This document shows, in pieces, positions 7,297 to 13,164 of a stretch of DNA of 16,608 nt. The first letter of the stretch is position 1; the number at the start of each line of letters is the position of its first letter. The stretch spans positions 1-16,608 of the forward strand of contig JAITWC010000096.1 of NCBI GenBank assembly GCA_031285485.1, written 5' to 3'. The DNA is from Alistipes sp. (GTDB lineage: Bacteria; Bacteroidota; Bacteroidia; Bacteroidales; Rikenellaceae). Made by a program: the position numbers and the translations under genes. A model generated the notes under the pieces. The model worked only from the letters and a program-made list of their open reading frames with translations, searched no databases and was not told the DNA's origin.

Positions 7297-7959
7297 ATGA
7301 AAAAAGCAATTATCCCCGCGGTAGCGTTTTGCGCCGCACTCGTTTCCTGCCAGGGATCGAAAAGCATGAAGAGCTACACCGTGGTCGACTCCGTGTCGTA
7401 CGCTGTCGGCGTGGACCTCGTTAACCAGTTCCAACTTAAGGCTTTTCAGGACAGTATGCTGATCGGAGACGTCCTCGCTACCGCCGTGCGCGACGTGTTC
7501 GACGGCAAGGCCCAGATGACTCCCGAGGTGGCAAGTGCTTTCCTCAATGAGTACTTCAACGTTCGCAAACCCGCTCTGGACAAAGCCGAAAGCATGAAGT
7601 GGCTCGAAGAAGTGAAGACCTCGAATCCCAACATCCAGACCACCGAAAGCGGCCTGATGTATGAGATCATCAACGCTGGTGACCCCGCCGTCAAAGCTGT
7701 CAACGATGCAGACCAGGTGGTCGTCAAGTATCGCGGCACGTATCAGGACGGAACCGAGTTCGATGCCAATGAAAATGCAACGCTCCCGCTCAACGGCGTG
7801 ATTGCCGCTTGGACCGAAGGCATGAAACTCGTCGGCAAGGGGGGTGAGATCATCCTGTGGGCCAACCCCGACCTCGCCTATGCCTTACAGGGAAACATGA
7901 GAGCCATGAAGTTCGAGATCACTCTGCACGATGTGATCCCGGCAACTCCGGCTGAATAA
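7297..7959 (+). CDS. FKBP-like peptidyl-prolyl isomerase lipoprotein
   Basis: This 220-residue protein would assist folding by turning prolyl bonds, if active. Residues 1-18 are a lipoprotein signal (AALVSC, Cys18). Residues about 30-115 resemble the helical FKBP N-terminal dimerisation region (DSVSYAVGVDL is typical of the start). Residues about 117-213 match the FKBP catalytic fold: ADQVVVKYRGTYQDGTEFDA, PLNGVIAAWTEGM, then LAYALQGN. The hairpin that normally reads YGxxG..IPPN is shortened and altered, so catalytic strength is doubtful. The start at 7297 follows from the signal peptide; codons upstream in frame lack sense. The gene has its own promoter box and a strong terminator 65 bases after its stop, so it is probably monocistronic. 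Confidence 0.85.
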   Translation: MKKAIIPAVAFCAALVSCQGSKSMKSYTVVDSVSYAVGVDLVNQFQLKAFQDSMLIGDVLATAVRDVFDGKAQMTPEVASAFLNEYFNVRKPALDKAESMKWLEEVKTSNPNIQTTESGLMYEIINAGDPAVKAVNDADQVVVKYRGTYQDGTEFDANENATLPLNGVIAAWTEGMKLVGKGGEIILWANPDLAYALQGNMRAMKFEITLHDVIPATPAE

Positions 7960-8023
7960 GTTTCGTTGTTAGTTACTTATTCGCGGGTTCGCGTTGCGTG
8001 GTTGCGTTTTGCGCGAAATTTTT

Positions 8024-8057
8024 AAGGCCGTCCTCTTTCGGGGAACGGCCTTTTTTT
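8024..8057 (+). terminator. Rho-independent terminator after the FKBP-like gene
   Basis: AAGGCCGT (8024-8031) pairs with ACGGCCTT (8045-8052), extended by CC/GG with one bulge, and runs into seven T residues at 8051-8057. The rest of the gap 7960-8293 shows no gene, only the downstream promoter. Confidence 0.85.
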
Positions 8058-8239
8058 CGTATCTTGCAATGGAAAACCCGCCGAAGCCGACCCCCTAAAA
8101 GAAGGTTGAAAGTGTACTCATAAAAACGGCGGAAAATAGCTCCCCGGAAACGGATCAAAAGCCCCTTTCCCATCAGTTGAGAAAAAAGCGTTTAAAAAGT
8201 TGTTTCAGTTCGGAGTTAAGCGGTAGGATTTAGTTAGTT

Positions 8240-8270
8240 TTTGTTCTTCGTCCAGAAACAGCTACCTTTG
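8240..8270 (+). promoter_or_regulatory. Promoter of the DUF2807 lipoprotein gene
   Basis: TTTG (8240-8243) and TACCTTTG (8263-8270) are separated by exactly 19 bases, a textbook Bacteroidetes promoter. Transcription would start about 18 bases before the ATG at 8294. No terminator of the poly-T type follows until after the ribF-like gene, so rex may be served by it as well. Confidence 0.75.
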
Positions 8271-8293
8271 TTCGGCACAAAACGATTACGATT

Positions 8294-9088
8294 ATGAATA
8301 AATTGATGTTCGGAGCGGTTGTGGCGATGATGGTGTCGATGACGCTCGGCTCGTGCATCTCGTCGTCGGTGATCCGCGGCAGCGGGCGCGAGGCGCGGGG
8401 CGGGTTCGACATCTCGCTCGATTACACCGACCTCGAAGTGTCGAGCGGGATCACCGTCGAACTCGTGCGTTCGGAGACCGGCACCGGTTTCATAACCGCC
8501 GACGAGGAGGTAATGGAACACGTCTCGATAACCCAGGATGGGGGACGGGTGAAAGTGGCCTACGAACCCTCCTTCATTTCGGTGCTGTCGAAGATCAAAA
8601 CGGTGATAACGATGCCCCTGGGCGAAAATCTCTCCAGGCTTGACGTTTCGTCGGCCGGGAGGATCGTGACGGGCGAGAGGCTGCCGGGCGCCTCGATCCG
8701 CGTCGAGTGTACTTCGGCCGGGGAGATCGAGGCCGACATCAACGCGGCGGACGTGTCGATCGATCTGTCGAGCGCCGCCCGGTTCAGCGGCAACGTCGTG
8801 GCTAAGAAACTCACGGTGGAGGTGACGAGCGCCGCCCGGTGCGACGTCTCGGGCAGTGCGGACAACTGTGTGGCGGATGTATCGAGCGCGGGCGACCTGA
8901 GGGGCCTCGATCTGGAGTGCCGCAGGGCCGAGGTCGACGCTTCGAGCGCGGGCAGGATCGAGATCGCGGCCAGCGAGGAACTTGTGGCCGAAGCGTCGAG
9001 CGGCGGTTCGGTGAGATATCGCGGAACTCCGTCGATCGTGCGGCGCGACTCGTCGAGCGGCGGTTCGGTGAGGGAAATTACGAATTGA
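8294..9088 (+). CDS. DUF2807 (head GIN domain) beta-solenoid lipoprotein
   Basis: This 264-residue protein has a lipoprotein signal (MTLGSC, Cys21). Residues about 30-100 carry the strands typical of DUF2807 (GFDISLDYTDLEVSSGITVE). From residue about 118 it becomes a solenoid in which SSAG, TSAG, SSAA or SSGG recurs every 18-21 residues, at about 119, 140, 159, 179, 197, 217, 235 and 254. The family is annotated as putative adhesin heads; adhesion itself is not shown here. The last two turns are nearly identical in DNA: the 20-mer at 8996-9015 recurs at 9053-9072. The gene ends REITN, and its last 12 bases ATTACGAATTGA recur after tandem array 2. Confidence 0.82.
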   Translation: MNKLMFGAVVAMMVSMTLGSCISSSVIRGSGREARGGFDISLDYTDLEVSSGITVELVRSETGTGFITADEEVMEHVSITQDGGRVKVAYEPSFISVLSKIKTVITMPLGENLSRLDVSSAGRIVTGERLPGASIRVECTSAGEIEADINAADVSIDLSSAARFSGNVVAKKLTVEVTSAARCDVSGSADNCVADVSSAGDLRGLDLECRRAEVDASSAGRIEIAASEELVAEASSGGSVRYRGTPSIVRRDSSSGGSVREITN

Positions 9089-9091
9089 GAA

Positions 9092-9364
9092 AGCCCCGGA
9101 CGGATTGTTTTGAAGGCAGCGTATTGGTACGACGGGGGCAAAACGTTTGTTTTGGGGGCAGCGTATTGGTACGACAGGGCCAAACGGATCGTTTTGGCGG
9201 TAGCGTAGGCATACGACGGCATCAAACGGATTGTTTTGGCGGTAGCGTATTGGTACGACGGGGCCAAACGGACTGTTTTGGTGGTAGCGTAGGGGTACGA
9301 CGGCACCAAACGGACTGTTTTGGTGGCAGCGTAGGGGTACGACGGGACGCCAACGAACTGCAAA
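9092..9364 (+). repeat. Tandem array 2, 42-bp period, hairpin core
   Basis: Six copies are spaced exactly 42 bases apart, with the TTTTG landmark at 9108, 9150, 9192, 9234, 9276 and 9318, plus partial units at the edges. Each copy holds a small perfect hairpin CGTA-nnnn-TACG: the four-base loop varies (TTGG, GGCA, GGGG) but the stem does not. A second inverted repeat, CCAAA/TTTGG or CAAAAC/GTTTTG, brackets the rest. Because 42 is a multiple of three, frames stay open on both strands as 14-residue protein repeats, but these look like by-products. The array fills the gap between the DUF2807 gene and rex, and it is flanked by the 12-base direct repeat ATTACGAATTGA (9077-9088 and 9388-9399). Confidence 0.92.
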
Positions 9365-9400
9365 GAGCATTTAACGCGACACTAACTATTACGAATTGAA

Positions 9401-10036
9401 ATGACGCTACCCGAGAAGACCGTCGAGCGGTTGAGTGAGTACCGGCGCAGTCTGGACGATTGCCTCGAAGCGGGGATCACACATATTTTTTCGCACGTGC
9501 TGGCCGGGATGCACGGCATAACGGCTGTGCAGGTCAGGCGCGACCTGATGCTGATCGGCTTTTCGAGCGACACCAAAAAGGGGTACGACGTTCGCGTGCT
9601 GTCCGGCTTCATATCGTCGATCCTCGACAGCCCCGAGCCGGCCGGGATCGCCGTCGTAGGGATGGGTCACCTGGGGCAGGCCATCGCGAAATTCTTCAAC
9701 AGCAAGGGACTTAAAATGCGCATCACCGCCGCGTTCGACATCGACCCCGCGAAGGTGGGACGCGAGTTCGACGGGGTGCCGTGTTACGACATGACGCGGT
9801 TCGAGGAGATGGTTGCCGCGCTGGACATCAACATGGTGGTGCTGTCGACGCCGCGCGACGCGGCGGGCGATCTGGTGTTGCCCATCATCAACGCCGGGAT
9901 CGGGGGGGTGCTCAACTTCACGTCGCGCCCGTTGAACTTTCCGCGCGGCATCGTGGTCGAGAACTTCGACATCACCACGCTTTTGGAGAAAGTTGCGTAC
10001 TTCGTCAAGGAGGAGGAACAGAATGAGGGTTTTTGA
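9401..10036 (+). CDS. rex: Redox-sensing transcriptional repressor Rex
   Basis: Rex binds NADH and leaves its operators when the NADH/NAD+ ratio rises, releasing fermentation and respiration genes. The 211-residue protein has the winged-helix N-terminal domain (about 5-75) with LSEYRRSL and VQVRRDLMLIGFSSDTKKGY (43-62). The Rossmann domain starts with AVVGMGHLGQAI (84-95), where His replaces the usual Asn in GxGNLG; FDIDPAKVG (112-120) and GVLNFTSRPLN (169-179) follow. The ATG at 9401 comes one base after the duplicated ATTACGAATTGA motif. I saw no clear -7 box directly upstream; transcripts may come through the array from the DUF2807 promoter. The 3' end overlaps the next gene by 14 bases. 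Confidence 0.9.
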   Translation: MTLPEKTVERLSEYRRSLDDCLEAGITHIFSHVLAGMHGITAVQVRRDLMLIGFSSDTKKGYDVRVLSGFISSILDSPEPAGIAVVGMGHLGQAIAKFFNSKGLKMRITAAFDIDPAKVGREFDGVPCYDMTRFEEMVAALDINMVVLSTPRDAAGDLVLPIINAGIGGVLNFTSRPLNFPRGIVVENFDITTLLEKVAYFVKEEEQNEGF

Positions 10037-10607
10037 CGACATGGCCGCGTTGCCGGTTTTTCGGCGGCCGGTGGTGACGGTGGGTTCGTTCGACGGGGTT
10101 CATCGCGGCCACCGGTTTCTGTTGGACATTCTGCGGCGGCGGGCTGCGGACTGTGGCGGCGAGAGTGTTGTGGTGACTTTCGGCGATCACCCGCGGCGGG
10201 TACTGGACACGGGCGCCGATCTGAGGGTGCTTACACCGACCGCGGAGAAGGCGGAGCTGCTGTCCGCGGCGGGGGTCGACAATCTTGTGGTGATGCCGTT
10301 CGACGAGAGTGTGGCGCGACTTTCGGCCGGGGAGTTCGTGCGCGATTTTTTGGTTGCACGGCTCGGTGTTCACGAGTTGGTGGTGGGGTATAATCATCGT
10401 CTGGGCTGTGGACGCGAGGGCGACGCGGAGGTTTTGTCCGGGTTGGGGGAGAGGTACGGTTTCCGCGTCTTCCGCGCTCCGAAGTTCGAACCGGGCTGCG
10501 ATCGGTCCGGCGACCATGACGAAAGGATCTCTTCGACCGCCATCCGAAACGCAATTTCACGGGGCGACACCGCCACCGCCGAACGAATGCTCGGCCGGAA
10601 GCTCTGA
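10023..10607 (+). CDS. FAD synthetase (FMN adenylyltransferase) domain protein, no kinase domain
   Basis: This matches the N-terminal half of bifunctional RibF, which adenylates FMN to FAD. It has 194 residues against the usual 300 or more. Motifs in order: GSFDGVHRGH (21-30, nucleotide binding), TFGDHP (52-57), VGYNHRLGCGREGD (121-134) and ISSTAIR (169-175). It stops after AERMLGRKL, where RibF proteins normally run on into the riboflavin kinase domain; I found no kinase remnant in the 110 bases downstream. The middle motif reads YNHRLG where RibF usually has D and F, so some divergence is present. The ATG at 10023 lies within rex (14-base overlap) and follows a good AGGAGG ribosome-binding site at about 10009-10016, which is rare in this window. 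It is either a stand-alone FAD synthetase or a truncated paralogue. Confidence 0.85.
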   Translation: MRVFDDMAALPVFRRPVVTVGSFDGVHRGHRFLLDILRRRAADCGGESVVVTFGDHPRRVLDTGADLRVLTPTAEKAELLSAAGVDNLVVMPFDESVARLSAGEFVRDFLVARLGVHELVVGYNHRLGCGREGDAEVLSGLGERYGFRVFRAPKFEPGCDRSGDHDERISSTAIRNAISRGDTATAERMLGRKL

Positions 10608-10612
10608 CCGTT

Positions 10613-10646
10613 CGATCAATATTTCGGGATCCCATGATCGGTTTTT
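10613..10646 (+). terminator. Probable terminator after the ribF-like gene
   Basis: CGATCA (10613-10618) pairs with TGATCG (10635-10640), followed by G and five T residues (10642-10646). The 16-base loop contains the palindrome GGGATCCC. The stem is short, so the strength is uncertain. Confidence 0.45.
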
Positions 10647-10703
10647 GCAACCCCCCGACACAATAAATGTGCCTGCCGTGCGTAGAGATATGGAAGATTT
10701 TGG

Positions 10704-10711
10704 TAATTTTG
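10704..10711 (+). promoter_or_regulatory. -7 promoter box of the FISUMP-like lipoprotein gene
   Basis: TAATTTTG matches TAnnTTTG and ends 19 bases before the ATG at 10731. No matching TTTG was seen about 19 bases farther upstream. Confidence 0.45.
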
Positions 10712-10730
10712 CCCGCAAAATGTGACAGAC

Positions 10731-12233
10731 ATGACGAACTTCCACATAAAAACCGCCCTCCTCGCCGCAGCAACGCTTGCGCTGGCCCTCACCGGATGTA
10801 AAAAAGACGAAGAGTATGCCTTCCTGTCGCTCGACACCGCCTCGATGGACTTCGAGTGGGGTCAGACCAAGGAGGTGGGGTTCACCGCCCGGCAGATCGC
10901 CAGCTACGGCACCCCGACCGTTCCCACCGGCTGGACCTGCACCCGCAGCGGCAACAAATTTGTTATCACCGCCCCGATGCAGTCCGCCGACGGGACCAAC
11001 ATGAAAGGCAAGATAAAGGTAACGGCCAAGAGCAAGGACGACACCGAGCTGTCCCGCGAGATCAGCGTGGCCATCAAGATCGCCCGCGAGATCGCCGCCG
11101 GGGCCAACAGCATCATAGTTTCCCGGCCGGGCGACCGTTTCAAGTTCTACGCCCGCCGCCGGGGTAACGAGTCGTCGGGCACGTCGCTCGCCGCCGCCAC
11201 GGGTGGCGCTCTGGTGTGGGCGACCTCCAAGACGGTCGTGTTCAACGTCTCCCTTGAGGGCGACCACCTGTTCTTCTCCACCGCCAACACCACCGAGCTC
11301 GAAGAGGGCAACGCCGTGGTAGCCGTCACCGACAGCAATGGTGTGGTTATGTGGAGCTGGCACATCTGGGTGACGACCTTCGACCCCGCCGCCGAACCCG
11401 ACCACCTTGGCGGCTCCGTGGTGATGAGCCGCAACCTGGGCGCGCTGGCCAACTCTAACGCCACGCCCGCCGAGGCGGCGCTCTCCTACGGGTTGTATTA
11501 CCAGTGGGGCCGCAAGGATCCGTTCGTGGGCCCCGCCGTGTGGAACTCCAACGTTCCGCGCGCGCTCTACAACGTCTCGGGCAACTACACGACCCACCAC
11601 TACAACGTCTCGTCGGACGAGGTGGACACCGACGGCGACGGCAAAACCGACAACGTGGCCGGTTCGTTGGAATTTGCCACGGCCTATCCCAACAACTTCA
11701 TCGCCGGACTGGAGAGCAACGACTTCGACTGGCTCGACGGCGGCCACAACACCGGGGCGTGGAGCCCCGCCTCGAAGACGCTCCACGACCCGTGCCCGGC
11801 GGGCTGGAGAGTTGCCCCCCCCACCATCTGGGACGGCTTCACCGCAACGGGCGCCTCGTCGACCGACCCTGCCGGGTTCGGCGTCGAGGGGGACTACGCT
11901 TACGGCTGGACATTCAAACCCGACGCTCAGCTGCCCGACCAATCCGTTCGGGTGTTTTTCCCGGCCGCCGGCCGCCGCAGTTTCTCCCCGACCCTTGCCA
12001 AGCCCGAGGATAACTACACCAACGTTGTGAACGACGCCGACGGTGTCGGCCATCCGAAGGGGTTCTACTGGTCGGCCCTCCACCCGTTGCACTCCCCGAC
12101 CGGCATCGACGAACCCGGGGGCGGCGCCTCGCTGGTCTTCCGCAACGACTACGTCAATCCCGCCGCCACACGCGGCGCCACCGAGGAGTACGCACCCGCC
12201 GGAGGCTTCCCCCTCCGCTGCGTCGCCGAGTAA
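10731..12233 (+). CDS. Surface lipoprotein, FISUMP-like C-terminal domain
   Basis: This 500-residue protein starts with a lipoprotein signal ending LALTGC (Cys23), followed by charged KKDEE, which in Bacteroidetes resembles a lipoprotein export signal for the cell surface. Residues about 30-125 look like an Ig-like beta domain. NSIIVSRPGDRFKFYAR (near 124-140) is the motif seen in many Bacteroidetes fimbrillin-related lipoproteins. The C-terminal half has the FISUMP-type marks SRNLGA, YYQWGRKDPF, CPAGWRVAPP and the ending GGFPLRCVAE. A stretch DTDGDGKTDN (about 299-308) resembles a calcium-binding loop. A GTG at 10722 is an alternative start three codons upstream; the ATG gives a better leader. 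The role is unknown; a structural or binding role at the surface is inference. Confidence 0.75.
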   Translation: MTNFHIKTALLAAATLALALTGCKKDEEYAFLSLDTASMDFEWGQTKEVGFTARQIASYGTPTVPTGWTCTRSGNKFVITAPMQSADGTNMKGKIKVTAKSKDDTELSREISVAIKIAREIAAGANSIIVSRPGDRFKFYARRRGNESSGTSLAAATGGALVWATSKTVVFNVSLEGDHLFFSTANTTELEEGNAVVAVTDSNGVVMWSWHIWVTTFDPAAEPDHLGGSVVMSRNLGALANSNATPAEAALSYGLYYQWGRKDPFVGPAVWNSNVPRALYNVSGNYTTHHYNVSSDEVDTDGDGKTDNVAGSLEFATAYPNNFIAGLESNDFDWLDGGHNTGAWSPASKTLHDPCPAGWRVAPPTIWDGFTATGASSTDPAGFGVEGDYAYGWTFKPDAQLPDQSVRVFFPAAGRRSFSPTLAKPEDNYTNVVNDADGVGHPKGFYWSALHPLHSPTGIDEPGGGASLVFRNDYVNPAATRGATEEYAPAGGFPLRCVAE

Positions 12234-12257
12234 ACCGGACACATTGCCGATCGACAC

Positions 12258-12291
12258 AAAAAAACGGAGCCGCCGATGAGCGGCCCCGTTT
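12258..12291 (-). terminator. Terminator, strong on the minus strand and weak on the plus strand
   Basis: AACGG-A-GCCGC (12263-12273) pairs with GCGGC-C-CCGTT (12280-12290) with a single mismatch. On the minus strand the hairpin is followed by seven T residues (A run at 12258-12264); on the plus strand only TTT follows. It probably ends the guaB-thioesterase transcript after array 3, and may also slow plus-strand readthrough from the lipoprotein gene, whose stop is 30 bases away. Confidence 0.75.
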
Positions 12292-12334
12292 GCATTACGC
12301 CGAAAGTTATCCGGCGGGGAGGTCGTTTTCATGC

Positions 12335-12758
12335 CCGCACCGCCCGGTGCAAGGGGCTTTTTTGTCTTTTTGGTGTTTGCATCGTCGATGCAAGGAGTAA
12401 TTTTGTCTTTTTGGTGTTTGCATCGCCGATGCAAGGAGCAATTTCGTCTTTTTGGCGGTTGCATCGCCGATGCAAGGAGCAAATTCGTCTTTTTGGCGGT
12501 TGCATCGTCGATGCAAGGAGCAAATTCGTCTTTTTGGCGGTTGCATCATTGATGCAAGGGGCAATTTCGTCTTTTTGGCGTTTGCATCGTCGATGCAAGG
12601 AGCAATTTCGTCTTTTTGGCGTTTACCTCCGTCGGCTTTCCCGCCCCGCCGCTGTCGCGGCGACTCGCGGGCCTGGCGTCGGTGAGCCTCGCATCTTAGA
12701 TGCTCGTTTGCATCGCCGATGCAAGGGGCAAATTTCGCCGTTTTATGATATTTCAATT
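12335..12758 (+). repeat. Tandem array 3, 41-bp period, palindromic core
   Basis: Six regular copies have a 17-base inverted repeat TTGCATCG-n-CGATGCAA at 12377, 12418, 12459, 12500, 12541 and 12582, exactly 41 bases apart. A variant first copy sits at 12335-12352 (GCACCG-CC-CGGTGC), and an eighth core lies alone at 12718-12734 after a 95-base interruption. The copy at 12541 reads TTGCATCA-T-TGATGCAA, so both arms changed together. TTTTTGGCGG or a close variant directly precedes each core. The array is between two converging genes and upstream (in the minus sense) of a strong terminator, so it would form much of the 3' untranslated region of the guaB-thioesterase mRNA. Reading frames run through it on both strands but change with every copy. 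Confidence 0.93.
12647..12662. other. GC-rich hairpin inside the array 3 interruption
   Basis: CGCCGC (12647-12652) and GCGGCG (12657-12662) are perfect arms around TGTC. They lie in the 95-base non-repeat segment between cores 7 and 8. A further short inverted repeat, GCATC-TTA-GATGC, follows at about 12701-12713. Confidence 0.5.
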
Positions 12759-13160
12759 CCCGGCAAGCAGCGCCACGAACCATTCGGGGGCCCGTTTTGG
12801 TCGGCGGGTCGTGCGGTCGACGCAGGCGAGCATCACCTCGCCGGTATGAATGAGTTCGCCGCGTTCGTTGAATATCTCGAAGTCGAAAGTCACCTTCACC
12901 GTCGGCGTCTCACGAATGGAAACGCGAACATTAAGCACCTCGTCGTAGTAGGCCGGAGCAACAAAACGCGACCGTACATCGCGCACAACAAGCAGCGCCC
13001 CTCGCTCCTCCATCTCACGGTACGAAGTGCCCAGCGAACGCATCAACTCGGTGCGCGCAACCTCGTAATAGAAAATGTAGTTCGAGTGGTGGACAATCCC
13101 CATCTGGTCGGTCTCGTTGTAACGGACGCGGATCGGAATATCTCTCGTGACGATCGCCAT
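12753..13160 (-). CDS. Acyl-CoA thioesterase, YbgC/4-hydroxybenzoyl-CoA type
   Basis: This 135-residue single-hotdog protein would hydrolyse acyl-CoA or acyl-ACP thioesters in the cytoplasm. The active-site segment RYNETDQMGIVHHSNYIFYYE (split around residue 18) has the catalytic Asp18 and the helix that follows it; FVAPAYYDEVLNVRV and the strand HTGEVMLACVD complete the fold. The length is normal for the family. The ATG at 13160 is only 4 bases after the guaB stop, so the two genes are very probably co-transcribed and coupled. The C-terminus lies at the edge of array 3. The substrate cannot be told from the sequence; FadM-like and YbgC-like enzymes are both possible. Confidence 0.88.
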   Translation of the reverse strand: MAIVTRDIPIRVRYNETDQMGIVHHSNYIFYYEVARTELMRSLGTSYREMEERGALLVVRDVRSRFVAPAYYDEVLNVRVSIRETPTVKVTFDFEIFNERGELIHTGEVMLACVDRTTRRPKRAPEWFVALLAGN

Positions 13161-13164
13161 GATC

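Noticed and set aside
7973..8173. Minus-strand open frame of 66 codons in the gap after the FKBP-like gene
   Set aside because: It runs across the terminator hairpin, is rich in basic residues and has no recognisable motif or start signal.
8839..9399. Open frame with 14-residue repeats (FGGSVxVRR type) through array 2
   Set aside because: The first half is a shadow of the DUF2807 gene; a 42-base repeat keeps frames open on both strands, so openness is not evidence of coding.
10557..12482. Open frame of 641 codons on the minus strand opposite the large lipoprotein gene
   Set aside because: It is antisense to a gene with clear signal peptide and domain motifs, runs into the repeat array and has glycine/valine-rich shadow composition typical of GC-rich DNA.
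147..12758. CRISPR arrays
   Set aside because: The segments between the symmetric cores are the same in every copy of an array, so there are no unique spacers, and no cas gene is in the window.
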